A stretch of DNA of 64,000 nucleotides, taken from Gemmatimonadota bacterium (lineage in GTDB: Bacteria; Gemmatimonadota; Gemmatimonadetes; Gemmatimonadales; Gemmatimonadaceae). Every line of letters starts with the position of its first letter. Position 1 is the stretch's first letter. The notes below the pieces were generated by a model. That model was not told where the DNA came from. It made no database searches and saw only the letters and a program-made list of their open reading frames with translations. Of this stretch, positions 1 through 10,700 are shown piece by piece. Location of the stretch: the NCBI GenBank assembly GCA_020161135.1, contig JAIUOB010000005.1:434001-498000 (forward strand). The letters run 5' to 3'. A program made the position numbers and the translations under genes.

Positions 1-1153
1 CCACAACCGCGCTGCCGAGGCGACGTTCCTGCCGGTCGCCGATGCCTTGCGCGCGCACGGCTTCAGGAGTGCGCGCGCGCTGGACGGCCCGGACGATGTC
101 GCCTTCAGCGTCGACGGCGTGACGACGGGCTTCGGCGTGTTCTGCCAACCGGGCTCGGTGGCGAGGCTCGTGGCGGCGCTGGTGGGCGTCACCGGCATCG
201 ACGTGGTGACGTGGCGCGTGGCGGCGGACACCTTCGGCGTGGCCACCAACGGCGGTGAAGCGCGTATCGTCGTACGCCATGCCACGAGCGGTGTACCGGG
301 CTACCGCGCCGATGTCGTGCGCGGTGATCCGATCGGGCTCACCGCCGCGCTGGCGGCCCTGCGGAGCGCGCGCCAGCTCGACACCGACGGTTTCGCCACG
401 GCCGACGCGTGGCTGCGCGCCACCGTCGACGCCGACTATCCGGGCGCGGTGCCGCGCATCGTGCACGGACACACCGATGCGACGCGCAATCCGGCGCCGG
501 TGCTGGTCTCGGTCGACGACCGCTATCGCGTGGGACTTGGCCTGGTGTCCATCACCAATCGCCTGCGCCCACTCGGCGGCACGCACGGCTCGCTGCATCG
601 CAACAGCTCGCTCGGCGTGGTCATGAGCACCGCGGGGCCCATGCGCGACGGACTGGCGATGCAGGTGCGCGACCGCTGGGGTGGTTTCGCGGACCTGCGC
701 GACGCGCGCGCGCCCAAGGCCGCCGTTGCGATCGTGAGTGCGGGGGCCCTTGGCAGCGATCCGCGTGGGGGGCGGTGGCTCGCGGACGCCGTGGACGGCA
801 TCACCGCCCCGCAGCCCATGGTCGTGCTCTCACCAGGCGTGCGACTCGGCGCGCGCTGGGACGATGTCGACAGCGTCGTCGTCTCCGTGCTCCACCGGGA
901 TGGGCGACGCGTGCTGCGCCGTGCCAGCACGCCGCGTGACGCGTGGCGCTGCGGGAGCGGGGCGCACCGTTGCGTGGCGTCGGCGAGCCGCGTCGGGCTC
1001 GATGCACTGACCGCGAATACGAGCTACGTCGTGCGGGTCGAGCTGCTCGGACATGATGGCGGTGAGCCCGGTCGCACGGGACGCTCGTGGAGACGCCCCG
1101 TGGTCACGACGGGCATTCGCGCCGCGAGCGACGGCGTGCCCTGGAGCTGGTAG
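1..1153 (+). CDS. Alkaline phosphatase/phosphodiesterase superfamily protein, C-terminal part (5' end outside the window)
   Basis: The reading frame is already open at base 2 and runs to a TAG stop at 1151-1153, so the gene begins before the window. The internal TTG at 47 is not needed as a start. The visible ~380 residues include a GGTHGSLHRNSS segment, which resembles the late metal-binding GTHG motif of type I phosphodiesterase/nucleotide pyrophosphatase proteins. It is preceded by an HGHTDATRNPAPV stretch and followed by a region that looks like a beta-sandwich accessory domain. Family assignment rests on the GTHG-type motif alone. The metal ligands expected in the N-terminal half cannot be checked because they lie outside the window. 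The substrate is unknown. Confidence 0.5.
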   Translation, partial: HNRAAEATFLPVADALRAHGFRSARALDGPDDVAFSVDGVTTGFGVFCQPGSVARLVAALVGVTGIDVVTWRVAADTFGVATNGGEARIVVRHATSGVPGYRADVVRGDPIGLTAALAALRSARQLDTDGFATADAWLRATVDADYPGAVPRIVHGHTDATRNPAPVLVSVDDRYRVGLGLVSITNRLRPLGGTHGSLHRNSSLGVVMSTAGPMRDGLAMQVRDRWGGFADLRDARAPKAAVAIVSAGALGSDPRGGRWLADAVDGITAPQPMVVLSPGVRLGARWDDVDSVVVSVLHRDGRRVLRRASTPRDAWRCGSGAHRCVASASRVGLDALTANTSYVVRVELLGHDGGEPGRTGRSWRRPVVTTGIRAASDGVPWSW

Positions 1154-1260
1154 GCGCCCGCGAGCAGACAGACGGGCGCGCCCCTGTCGGTGTGCCCCGA
1201 CCGACGGCTATCGTAGCAGAGTTGGTCACCGGACATCGACCGTCTTCAGGACACCCGCCC

Positions 1261-4200
1261 ATGCTCCGCTCCGCCCCCGCCGGCCGCGTCGTCGCCGGCG
1301 CTTTCGTCGCGCTGCTCGCGACGCCGCACCTGGTTCCCCAGGCCGCCGCACAGGCACCCGCGCTCACGCGCATGCTGCGCTCGCCCAGTGTCAGCGCGCA
1401 GCACATCGCGTTCGCGTACGCGAACAACATCTGGGTCGCACCGCGCGCCGGCGGCGCGGCGACGCGGTTGACCAGCTTCCAGGGGCAGGCGCAGAACCCC
1501 AAGCTGTCGCCGGACGGCCGCATGGTCGCGTTCAGCGCCGAGTATGCCGGCAATACCGACGTGTACGTCGTGCCGGTGGGTGGTGGTCAGCCGAAGCGGC
1601 TCACTTGGCACCCCGGCGCCGATGTGGTGCAGGGGTGGAGCCCCGACGGACGTCAGGTGATGTTCGCGTCGCCGCGCGCGACGTGGGCCCCGAGTGGCGC
1701 GCCGCGCTTCTGGACCGTTTCGGTCGACGGCGGCGTCGAGACGCCCATGCCGATGCCGCGTGCGTTTCAGGGTAAGCTCTCCCCGGACGGCAAGCGCATC
1801 GCGTATCGCATGCCGAGTTCGTGGGATGAGGAGCGCCGCAACTATCGCGGCGGGCAGAACAAGCCCATCTGGATCCTCGACCTCACGACCTTCGCACTCG
1901 ACAGCACACCCTTCACCGGCAGCAAGGAGATGGACCCGGTGTGGGTGGGCGATGCGGTGTATTTCCTGAGCGACCGCGACGGCGTGTCCAACGTGTGGGC
2001 GTTCGACACGAAGAGCCGCAAGCTGTCGCAGGTCACGAAGTTCACCGATTTCGACGTGAAGACGCTCGATGCGGCGGGCAGCACGGTCGTCTTCGAGCAG
2101 GCGGGCTACATCCACGAGCTCGATGCGAAGACCGGGACGCACAACGCGGTGAAGATCACCGCCGCCGGCGACTTCCCGTGGATGCTGCCGCAGTGGAAGG
2201 ATGTGAGCACGCGCGTGGTCGCCATGTCGCTGTCGGCCACCGGCAAGCGGGCGGTGGTGGAAGCCCGCGGTGAGGTGTTCACGATTCCGGCCGAGAAGGG
2301 CGACGTGCGCAACCTGTCGGCGAGCAGTGCGTCGGCGGAGATCCTGCCGCTCTGGAGCCCGGACGGACGCAGCGTCGCGTACTTCAGCGACCGCAGCGGC
2401 GAGTACCAGCTCGTCCTCGCGCCGCAGGATGGTCTCGGTGCGCCGCGCACGATCGTGTTGCCCGAGCCGAGCCGACCGTACGCGCCGGCGTGGTCGCCCG
2501 ACGGCAAGTACATCGCCTTCCAGGATTCGCACTTCCAGCTCTGGCTGGTGGACATCGCCCGCGGCAGTGCCAAGGTGGCCGATCGCGACCCGTACTTCAT
2601 GGCCGATCGCAGCCTGGTGCCGGTGTGGAGCCCCGACTCGCGCTACATCGCGTATCCCAAGCGCCTCAAGTCGCTCTTCCGCGCCCTGTTCATCCATGAC
2701 GTGACCACGGGCGCGTCGCGGCAGGTCACCGACGGCATGGCCGATGTCGCCAACCCCGCGTGGGATGCGGGTGGCAAGTACCTGTGGTTCACGGCATCGA
2801 CCAACACGGGGCTCAATACCTCGCTGCTCGACATGTCGGCGTACGACCACCCGGAGACGCGGTCGCTGTATCTCATGGTGCTCGCGAAGGGTGAGCCGAG
2901 TCCGCTGCTTCCGGAGAGCGACGAGGAAGCGGTGCGCGCCGCCCGCGACTCCGCGCCGCGCGCGCGCGCTGACAGCGCACCGGCTGCCGCCGTGCGCGCA
3001 GACACCACGCGGGGTGACGCGATGCGCGGGGCGCCGCGCGCGGTGCGCATCGACTTCGACGGCATCGCGCAGCGCATCATCGCCGTGCCGGGGATCGTCG
3101 ATCGGGCGTATGCCTCGCTGCGCGCAGGGCCTGCGGGCACGGTGTTCTTCCTCGAGCCCGTGCCGGCGAGCGGCACGGGTGGTGGTGGTGCTGGCGGGGG
3201 CGGCGCCACGCTGCACCGCTATCAGCTCGCCACGCGGCGCGCGGCGCCGTTCATGACGGGCGTGGCGCAGTTCACGGTCAGCGGCGACGGACGCAAGCTG
3301 CTCTATCGCACGGGAGGGGCGAACGGCGCGCTGTTCCTCGTCGATGCCGACCGCACCGTGCCGCAGCCGGGCACCGGACGCCTCAACGCCACGCTGCGCG
3401 CGTACATCGATCCCAAGGCCGAGTTCCGGCAAATCTTCGACGAGATGTGGCGCAACCAGCGCAACAACTTCTACGTCAAGAACCTGCACGGCACCGACTG
3501 GGCGGCGGTCAAGCGCATGTACCTGCCGCTGCTCGAGCATGTGAACCACCGCGCCGATCTCAACTACCTGCTCGACAACATGGGCGCCGAGACGGCCATT
3601 GGTCATTCGTATGTGCGCGGCGGTGAGATGCCCGAGGTGCCGACGTCGGCGGGCGGGTTGCTCGGTGCCGACTTCGCCATCGAGAACGGGCGCTACCGCA
3701 TCACGCGCATCTATGATGCGGAAACGTGGAACCCCGAGTTGCGCGCCCCGCTGTCGACACCGGGTGTCGATGTGTCGCGCGGTGACTACGTGCTCGCCAT
3801 CGACGGGCAGGAGCTGCGGGCGCCGGACAACATCCATCGCCTGCTCGACGGCACGGCGAATCGGCAGGTGGTGCTCACGGTCAACAGCCGTCCCGACATG
3901 ACGGGGGCGCGCCAGGTGACGGTCGTGCCTATCGCCAACGAGCAGGGGCTGCGCACGCGCGCGTGGGTCGAGGCCAACCGTCGCTGGGTGGACTCGGTGT
4001 CCAACGGCCGACTCGCCTACGTGTACCTGCCCAACACCGGCCAGCCGGGATACACGAGCTTCAACCGCTACTACTTCGCGCAGCAGGATCGCCTCGGCGT
4101 TGTCGTCGACGAGCGCTTCAATGGTGGTGGCTCCGCGGCCGACTACATCGTCGACCTGCTGGGCCGCGACTACGACGGCTACTTCAACAACCCGGTGGGC

Positions 4201-4629
4201 GACCGGTATCCGTTCACAAGCCCCGCGAACGGCATCTGGGGTCCGAAGGTCATGATCATCAACGAAATGGCCGGCTCGGGCGGCGACCTCATGCCGTTCA
4301 TGTTCAAGCGCCGCAAGCTCGGGCCGCTCGTGGGCACGCGCACGTGGGGCGGCTTGGTGGCCACGACCGACACGCCGCCGTTCGTCGATGGCGGCTCGGC
4401 CATCGCTCCCCGCTTCGGCTTCTTCTCGCGCGATCCGGCGTTCGCCGTCGAGAACGAAGGTGTGGCGCCCGACATCGCGGTCGAGAACTTCCCGAAGGAG
4501 GTCATCGCGGGGCGTGACCCGCAGCTCGAACGGGCAGTACAGGAAGCGCTGCGGCTCCTCTCCACGTACAAGAACGATCGCGCGACGCAGGAGCCGACGT
4601 CGCCCGTGTGGGGCAAGCGCGGCCGATGA
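1261..4629 (+). CDS. Tricorn-like S41 family peptidase with beta-propeller and PDZ domains
   Basis: This is a 1122-residue exported protein. ATG 1261 is chosen because a signal peptide (Arg residues, then an AGAFVALLA-type core ending in AQA) follows directly; the frame is open further upstream without one. Residues ~30-640 contain repeated SPDG motifs of PD40/WD40-like propellers (LSPDGRMVAF, WSPDGRSVAYF, WSPDSRYIAY). A PDZ-like region (DYVLAIDGQELRAPDN) follows, and then an S41 core. Candidate catalytic residues are His782/Ser783 (GHSYV), nucleophile Ser1006 (NEMAGSGGD) and Glu1066 (ENEGVAPDI), in the order seen in tricorn proteases. A Gly-rich insert lies near residues 640-650. Predicted role: degradation of peptides outside the inner membrane. 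Its stop overlaps the next start (ATGA). Confidence 0.9.
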   Translation: MLRSAPAGRVVAGAFVALLATPHLVPQAAAQAPALTRMLRSPSVSAQHIAFAYANNIWVAPRAGGAATRLTSFQGQAQNPKLSPDGRMVAFSAEYAGNTDVYVVPVGGGQPKRLTWHPGADVVQGWSPDGRQVMFASPRATWAPSGAPRFWTVSVDGGVETPMPMPRAFQGKLSPDGKRIAYRMPSSWDEERRNYRGGQNKPIWILDLTTFALDSTPFTGSKEMDPVWVGDAVYFLSDRDGVSNVWAFDTKSRKLSQVTKFTDFDVKTLDAAGSTVVFEQAGYIHELDAKTGTHNAVKITAAGDFPWMLPQWKDVSTRVVAMSLSATGKRAVVEARGEVFTIPAEKGDVRNLSASSASAEILPLWSPDGRSVAYFSDRSGEYQLVLAPQDGLGAPRTIVLPEPSRPYAPAWSPDGKYIAFQDSHFQLWLVDIARGSAKVADRDPYFMADRSLVPVWSPDSRYIAYPKRLKSLFRALFIHDVTTGASRQVTDGMADVANPAWDAGGKYLWFTASTNTGLNTSLLDMSAYDHPETRSLYLMVLAKGEPSPLLPESDEEAVRAARDSAPRARADSAPAAAVRADTTRGDAMRGAPRAVRIDFDGIAQRIIAVPGIVDRAYASLRAGPAGTVFFLEPVPASGTGGGGAGGGGATLHRYQLATRRAAPFMTGVAQFTVSGDGRKLLYRTGGANGALFLVDADRTVPQPGTGRLNATLRAYIDPKAEFRQIFDEMWRNQRNNFYVKNLHGTDWAAVKRMYLPLLEHVNHRADLNYLLDNMGAETAIGHSYVRGGEMPEVPTSAGGLLGADFAIENGRYRITRIYDAETWNPELRAPLSTPGVDVSRGDYVLAIDGQELRAPDNIHRLLDGTANRQVVLTVNSRPDMTGARQVTVVPIANEQGLRTRAWVEANRRWVDSVSNGRLAYVYLPNTGQPGYTSFNRYYFAQQDRLGVVVDERFNGGGSAADYIVDLLGRDYDGYFNNPVGDRYPFTSPANGIWGPKVMIINEMAGSGGDLMPFMFKRRKLGPLVGTRTWGGLVATTDTPPFVDGGSAIAPRFGFFSRDPAFAVENEGVAPDIAVENFPKEVIAGRDPQLERAVQEALRLLSTYKNDRATQEPTSPVWGKRGR

Positions 4630-5153
4630 GCAATCCGCGTATCTGGAACCGCAAGCTGCATCGGTGGGGCGCGATCGCGGTCGCGCTCCCGTTCCTGGTG
4701 GTGGTGTGCACCGGCATCCTGCTGCAGCTCAAAAAGCAGCTGCCCTGGGTGCAGCCCCCCGAGAAGAAGACGGCCAACGTCGCGCCGCAGGTGTCCATGG
4801 ACTTCGTGCTCGAGAGCGCGCGTCAGGTGCCGCAGGCCGGCGTGCAGTCGTGGAGCGACGTCGACCGCATCGACATCCGGCCGGGGAAGGGGATTCTCAA
4901 GCTCATCAGCAACAGTCGCTGGGAGCTGCAGATCGACCTCGGCACGGGCGCCGTGCTCCAGAGCACCTACCGTCGCTCGGATCTCATCGAGAGCCTGCAC
5001 GATGGCTCGTGGTTCCACGACCTCGCCAAGCTCTGGATCTTCCTGCCGTCCGGCGTGGTGGTGCTCGGCCTGTGGGTCACGGGCATCTATTTGTGGCTGC
5101 TGCCGTGGCGCACGCGGGCCCGGCGGACGCGCACGCCGCCGCCAACCCACTGA
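4626..5153 (+). CDS. PepSY-associated transmembrane helix protein
   Basis: This 175-residue protein starts at ATG 4626, overlapping the protease stop by four bases, which suggests translational coupling. It has an N-terminal amphipathic start (NRKLHRWGA), a membrane segment at about residues 14-34 (AIAVALPFLVVVCTGILLQL), a soluble PepSY-like middle, and a second membrane segment near residues 145-165 (VVLGLWVTGIYLWLLPW) followed by a basic tail. The RKLHRW...ALP...TG pattern is typical of PepSY_TM proteins, which often accompany TonB transporters or iron reductases. Here the partner is a peptidase, so regulation or anchoring of that enzyme is possible, but this is inference. Confidence 0.8.
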   Translation: MSNPRIWNRKLHRWGAIAVALPFLVVVCTGILLQLKKQLPWVQPPEKKTANVAPQVSMDFVLESARQVPQAGVQSWSDVDRIDIRPGKGILKLISNSRWELQIDLGTGAVLQSTYRRSDLIESLHDGSWFHDLAKLWIFLPSGVVVLGLWVTGIYLWLLPWRTRARRTRTPPPTH

Positions 5154-5163
5154 GACCGTTTCT

Positions 5164-5215
5164 CGCGGAGGCGCGGAGCGATCGCACGACGCAGCGACAA
5201 CTCCGCGACTCCGCG
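5164..5215. terminator. Inverted repeat between convergent genes (probable bidirectional terminator)
   Basis: The arms are 5164-5178 (CGCGGAGGCGCGGAG) and 5201-5215 (CTCCGCGACTCCGCG), matching at 14 of 15 positions with a 22-base loop. They lie between the stop of the PepSY gene and the stop of the convergent oxidoreductase gene. There is no T run on either side, so the terminator role is inferred from position. Confidence 0.5.
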
Positions 5216-5248
5216 TGCGCCAGCCGTTGGGCCAACTGTGGATTGCCC

Positions 5249-6739
5249 CTACCGCGGAGCGTCGTACTGCGCCGTCGGAAGCGCGAACGCCTTCTGCAGC
5301 ACCGGGTCGCCGGCGATGCCCACGACACGCTGGGCGATGTAGTCACCCACCACCGGGCCGAACTTGAAGCCCTCGGCCTGACCGAGTCCCGCGATCCAGG
5401 CGTTGGTGCACTCGGGCACGTGGTCGATGATGAAGTTCTGGTTGACGCTCGACTCGTAGTGGCAGGCGTGCGTTTCCAGCACCGGCGCGTTGGCGAGGAG
5501 CGGGAAGCGCGCGGCGAGGAAGCGGCGCGCGCTGTCGACCCGGTCCTGGTTGGTCCAGCGCGAACTCGTGTCCGGATCGTTCTGCAGTGGATCGGCGGGC
5601 GGCTGCTGCGTGGTCTGCTGCGCTGGGCGCGCGGCGCCAGCGGCTCCGGCCGCTCCCGCCGTGGTGCCGGAAGCCGCGGGGGCAGCCGCCGAGGTGGCTG
5701 CGTTGGCGGCCGCGTTGGCGGGCGCGGGTGCCGCGAGGCCGCCGCGCACGCGGAATCCGCGTGAGTCAACCGGGAGCACCGGCCACCCCGTGGTGCCCGG
5801 GAAGTTGAAGCTCGGGAGGTTGGGATAGGTGAACCGCTGGTCGCCTGCCGGCACGCCGAAGTACAGCGCGTGGCCAATGGGCACGCGGACGCGGTTCTCC
5901 ATGTACGGGAAGAGCTTCCGCAGCCAGGCGCCGCAGGCAAAGACGTACGCGTCGCCGCGAATCGTGCGACCGTCCTCGAGCACCACACCGTCCATCTGCC
6001 CGTTGCGAATCGGGCCCGGCGTCGCGCGGCTCACGATGAGCGAGGCACCCATCTTCTGCGCGATGGCCGCCACGGCCTGCGTGGCCGCGCGGCAGCGTAC
6101 GACGCCGGCGTCGGGTTCGGTGATGGCCACCGTGATGTCGTCGGCCTTGATGACGGGCCAGCGCTTGCGCGCCTCGTCGCCGGTGAGCACCTCGTGCTGC
6201 ACCTTGTTCGCCTGCCAGAGCTCGATCGTCTTGGTGATGAACGGCTCCCGGGTGGCGCGCATGATCACGTCGCCCGTCTGGTGGAAGAACTTGGTGCGGA
6301 ACTGCGGCCCCCACTCCTGCTCGAACAGCTGCCAGCGGGCGATCGCGCTGCGCGCCCAGGGCACCCACAGCTCGCCGGTGGCGCGGTCGCCATAGGATGA
6401 CCGGATGCCGCGCGTCTCATCGCCGCTGGTGGCCTTCGAGTTGCCAGGGCCGTACGCGTCGATGAGCGTGACCTTCACGCCACGGGCCGCGAGGTGATAG
6501 GCCGTCCAGCCGCCCCAGGCGCCGGCGCCGATGACCACGACATGGGTCGACCGGCCGGCCGTGCCGCGGCCGCGCTCGATGCCCCGAGCGGGCGCCTTGC
6601 TGAAGGCCACCGGCGGGGCGCACCCGGCGGCCAGAAGCACGCCGGCGCCGCCTGCCACCTTGAGGAAGTCGCGACGCCCCACGGCATCATCGCCGTCCGG
6701 GGGGAGGGGAGAGGTGGGGGAGAGGGGGGTGGAGTCCAT
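5249..6739 (-). CDS. Tat-exported FAD-dependent oxidoreductase (DAO family), probable lipoprotein
   Basis: The protein has 496 residues from ATG at 6739. The N-terminus has a twin-arginine motif (Arg22-Arg23, RRDFLK), a hydrophobic stretch and a lipobox with Cys40 (LAAGC), so it should be folded with FAD, exported by Tat and lipidated. A Rossmann dinucleotide motif follows (VVVIGAGAWGGWTAYHLA), then DAO-family features (ETRGIRSSYGDRATGELW; a C-terminal EGFKFGPVVGDYIAQ flavin-binding segment). The closest families are sarcosine oxidase/N-methyl amino-acid oxidase. An Ala/Gly/Pro-rich stretch of about 60 residues interrupts the domain (bases ~5600-5745). It is divergent from a cytochrome c gene that could be its electron acceptor; this link and the amine substrate are inference. 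Confidence 0.85.
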   Translation of the reverse strand: MDSTPLSPTSPLPPDGDDAVGRRDFLKVAGGAGVLLAAGCAPPVAFSKAPARGIERGRGTAGRSTHVVVIGAGAWGGWTAYHLAARGVKVTLIDAYGPGNSKATSGDETRGIRSSYGDRATGELWVPWARSAIARWQLFEQEWGPQFRTKFFHQTGDVIMRATREPFITKTIELWQANKVQHEVLTGDEARKRWPVIKADDITVAITEPDAGVVRCRAATQAVAAIAQKMGASLIVSRATPGPIRNGQMDGVVLEDGRTIRGDAYVFACGAWLRKLFPYMENRVRVPIGHALYFGVPAGDQRFTYPNLPSFNFPGTTGWPVLPVDSRGFRVRGGLAAPAPANAAANAATSAAAPAASGTTAGAAGAAGAARPAQQTTQQPPADPLQNDPDTSSRWTNQDRVDSARRFLAARFPLLANAPVLETHACHYESSVNQNFIIDHVPECTNAWIAGLGQAEGFKFGPVVGDYIAQRVVGIAGDPVLQKAFALPTAQYDAPR

Positions 6740-6861
6740 CGCGCGAAGATGGCCGCGTGCGTCGGTGCTCGCAATCGTCAGGGGCTCGTGTTCCGGCACG
6801 TGCCGGCAACGTCACGCCCCCCGCTTGTCAGCGAAGGCGCACCTCGGCACGTTCTTCTACC

Positions 6862-7320
6862 ATGTCCCGCACCCGCCTTCTTCCGATCGCCCTGCTCGCG
6901 CTGGTCGCTGTCGCGAGCTTCACCGCCGGTACCGTCACGCGCGCGCAGGCGCCCGCTCCGGGCGCGACGCCGCTGAGCCGGACCGCATGGTCCGACACGG
7001 CACGCATCTATTCAGAAGAGCAGGCGGTAGCGGGGCAGGCCGCGTGGACCAAGGTGTGCGCAGAATGTCACGAAACCGTGGACGTGACCGGCGCTGACTT
7101 CAAGACGAAGTGGCGTGGGCAGTCGGTGTTTGCCCTGTTCGAGCAGATTCGCACCACCATGCCCGACGGCAATCCGGGCACCCTGTCGCGCGAGGAGTAC
7201 GCCGCCACCGTCGCGTATATCCTGAAGCTCAATGGTCTTCCCGCTGGCGAGAAGGCGATGCCGACGGATTCGGCGAGCCTCGCCGCGTTCACGCTCGACC
7301 TCCCGGCCGCGTCGCGCTGA
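6862..7320 (+). CDS. Small exported c-type cytochrome
   Basis: A 152-residue protein from ATG 6862 with a signal peptide (RLLPIALLALVAVASFTAGTVTRAQA). One heme-binding CAECH motif lies near residue 70, and a C-terminal helix (LSREEYAATVAYILKLNGLPAG) is typical of class I cytochrome c domains in quinoprotein clusters. The same helix signature occurs in the cytochrome domain fused to HupE at 22419-24239. The expected Met axial ligand is probably in TTMPDG. It is divergently transcribed from the FAD oxidoreductase, with about 120 bases between the starts, so co-regulation is plausible. Confidence 0.85.
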   Translation: MSRTRLLPIALLALVAVASFTAGTVTRAQAPAPGATPLSRTAWSDTARIYSEEQAVAGQAAWTKVCAECHETVDVTGADFKTKWRGQSVFALFEQIRTTMPDGNPGTLSREEYAATVAYILKLNGLPAGEKAMPTDSASLAAFTLDLPAASR

Positions 7321-7420
7321 GGGAGGAGGTCGACCGGCATCTCGCACCTCGTGCGCGCCGCTGCGAGCCGTGCATGAGGCGCCATCAGCCGTTCGCCGAA
7401 AGACCGTCGCGAGGTCGCTA

Positions 7421-7449
7421 TTGACAGCGTTCGCAGCGAGTCGTACCGT
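7421..7449 (+). promoter_or_regulatory. Sigma-70-type promoter for the SusC/SusD operon
   Basis: There is a perfect -35 box TTGACA at 7421-7426, a 17-base spacer, and a -10-like TACCGT at 7444-7449. It lies in the 427-base gap before the SusC gene and would give a leader of nearly 300 bases. I see no gene, clear riboswitch or repeat in the rest of that gap. Confidence 0.55.
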
Positions 7450-7747
7450 CGCGCCGTGACCGATCACGTGCATATGCGGTTATCCCGCTGACGCACACGG
7501 TTTCTGTACCCCGCCGTTCCCTCCCGCCCCGCCCTCCGCCTTTCCGAGTTGCGCGCGTTGCCGCTGCGCACTCCGATACCCGATCGATCGCGAGCCGCCG
7601 ACGGTTCGCCAACAGAGCGCAATGGTCCGCACGTGAGTGCCACGAATCGCCTTCCCGCGGGCGACGTCGTGGCATGGGCGTGTTCGGGCCTTGCACCCGG
7701 CCATACCTCCGGTGGCCGGAGAGGGATCCTGTCCTGGGAGTCACGAG

Positions 7748-10700
7748 ATGCAGCGAACTGAACCCGTCGCGTTCCTGCGAGGGGGGCACCAGAGTGTGCC
7801 TCCGTCGCCAGCGGCCATCCCGGCCGTACCCCGGTGGCGTCGCGCCGCCGTCCTTTCACTGGCCGCGCTCGCCGCGGTGGCGCTCTCCACGGCGCCGCGC
7901 GCGCTGCTCGCCCAGGGCGGTACCCTGAGTGGTGCGGTCACCGATGCCGCCACAGGCCAGCCGATCCAGCAGGCCCGCGTCCTCGTGGCCGGCACCCAGC
8001 TCGGCACCCTGACCGCCGAGAACGGACGGTACACGCTGCGTGTCAGCACGCCGGGGGCGATCACGCTCGAGGTCACGCGCATCGGGTACGAGGCCAAGCG
8101 GGTGCCGGTCACCGTGGGTGACGGTCCGCAGGTCGTGAACGTGCAGCTCACCCAGGCGGCCTTCTCGCTCACCGCGGTCGTCACCACGGTCACGGGCGCG
8201 CAGCGCAAGGTCGAACTGGCCAACGCCGTGTCGGCGGTGCCCGTGGCCGAGAAGCTGGCCGAACTGCCTGTCGCCAACATGGGTGGCCTCCTCTCCGGTC
8301 GCGCGTCGAGCGTGCAGGTCATCCAGACCGGCGCCTCGGGCACCGGTTCGCGCGTCCGTATCCGCGGCCAGAACTCGTTCTCGCTCTCCAACGATCCGAT
8401 CATCGTGATCGACGGCGTGCGCGCGACGGGCGCCACGAACAACGGTATCGGTGTCGGCGGCTCCGGTCCGTCCCGTCTCGACGACATCAACCCGGCCGAA
8501 ATCGAGAGCATGGAGATCGTGAAGGGCCCGTCGGCCGCCACGCTCTACGGCACCGAAGCGGCCAACGGCGTCATTGTCATCACGACCAAGCGCGGCAAGT
8601 CCGGCAAGACGCGCTACAACTTCTCGGTCGAGAACGGCAACATCCGCAATACGGCCGACTACCCCGACCTCTGGTCGATGTGGGGCAAGACGACGGCCAA
8701 CCCGACGGCCAACAGCATCTGCCTTCTCACGGCCGTCGCGGCCGGCACCTGCAAGGCCGACTCGCTGTCGCATGGCAACGTGCTCAACACGCCGGGGCTC
8801 ACCCCGCTCGGCACGGGTAACCGCCAGCAGTACAACCTCCAGGCGTCGGGTGGCAACGACAAGGTGCAGTTCTTCGTATCGGGCCAGACGGAATCGGAGA
8901 CCGGCATCTACAAGATGCCCGACCTGGAAGTGACGCGCCTCAAGGCCCGTCGCGGCGTCGACGCGCTGCCGTCGGACGTCATGCGTCCGAACGCGCTCGC
9001 CCGCAACTCGCTGCGTGCGAACCTCAGCGCCGAGCTGCGCCCCAACCTGTTCGTGCAGGTGTCCTCCGGCTTCATCAACAGCCGCACGCGCCTGCCGCAG
9101 AACGAGGACAACGCGAACGGCCTCATGGTGGCCGCGCTGGGTGGTCCGTGGAACAAGAACCTGCTCGACTCGCAGGGTGACTCGCTCCGCGGCTATCGCT
9201 CGTTCATGATGGGCGACGTGCTCTCGCAGACCACCTCGCTCGGCATCAACCGCTTCATCAACAGCATCAGCGCGCAGTGGAACCCGGTGGGCTGGCTCCA
9301 GACGCGCGCCGACATCGGCTCCGACTACACGCAGCGCGGCGACGTCGCGCTGTCGAAGGTGGGCGAGGGCCCGAACACCGGCCTCACGCGCACGGGCACC
9401 ATTCAGAGCACGTCGGCCAGCATCAACCAGCAGACGGCCAACTACAGCGGCACCGGCACGTTCCAGCTCCTCGACTGGCTCAACTCGAAGACGTCGGTCG
9501 GTATGCAGTACGTGCGCCAGGCGAACTCCAACACCACGGGCACCGGCAACGGCCTGCCCCCGGGTGGTGTGACGGTGTCGTCCGCGGCGACCCGCTCGTC
9601 GACCCAGACGTACAACGAGCGCCGCACGATCGGTTACTACCTCGAGCAGCAGTTCGCCATCCGCGACCGCCTGTTCCTCACCGGCGGTGTGCGTCGCGAC
9701 GCCGCCAGCGCGTTCGGCAAGAACACGAACGCCGTGTACTACCCGAAGTTCGGTGCCTCGTGGCTCGTGTCGGACGAGAACTTCTTCCCGAAGTTCGACG
9801 CCCTCAACTCGCTGCGCGTGCGCGGCACGTACGGTGCCTCCGGCCAGATCCCGGGCGCCACCGACGCCGTGCGCTTCTACAACGCCGGCCCGCTCACGCT
9901 GGCCACGGGTGACGCCTCGGGCGCCTCGCTCGGTTCGCTGGGCAACTCGGCGCTCAAGCCGGAGTTCTCGGCCGAGACCGAGTTCGGCTTCGACCTCGCG
10001 ATGTTCAGCAATCGCACGAACATCGAAGTGACGCACTACAAGAAGTCGACGCAGGACGCGCTCATCAACCGCGGCATCGCCCCGTCGCTCTCCGGCCTCA
10101 CCAGCCAGTTCGTGAACCTCGGCAACATCGAGAACAGCGGCCTCGAGCTCACCTGGAACCAGAAGGTGTTCGAGAACGACAAGGCGGCGCTCTCCTGGAC
10201 GCTGACCGGCTCGACCAACAAGAATCGCCTGGTCAAGCTCGGCGAGGGCGTCTCGCCCATCGCGTCGGGTAACCGCAACACGCAGAAGAACGCGCCGAAC
10301 TACCCGCTGTACGGCCTGTGGGACAAGACCATCACGTACACGGACGCCAACAACGACGGCATCATCGTGCTGTCGGAGTTGAAGTTCAGCGACACGACGG
10401 TCTTCCAGGGCGCCACCTTCCCGACCCGCGAAGTGGCGTTCACGCCCAGCCTCGACCTGTTCAACCGGAAGCTCCGCATCACCACGCAGTTCGACACCAA
10501 GTGGAACTTCCTCAAGTTCAACAACACGCTCCGTCACCAGTGCATGAACGGCGTGACCTGCCGCGGCCGCTACGACCAGAGCGTCGGCCTCGAGCAGCAG
10601 GCGTTCGCGCTGGCCACCTCGCAGGCCGTGTACACCGGCATGTTCGAGGACGGCGCCTTCACGCGCTGGCGTGAACTGTCGGTGGCGTACGACATGCCCG

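Noticed and set aside
47..1153. Gene starting at TTG 47
   Set aside because: The frame is open to the window edge and already shows coding-like sequence before base 47, so the gene is treated as truncated by the window.
1246..3837. Long minus-strand frame opposite the tricorn-like protease
   Set aside because: Same artefact: composition typical of the antisense of a GC-rich gene, no start context or domain.
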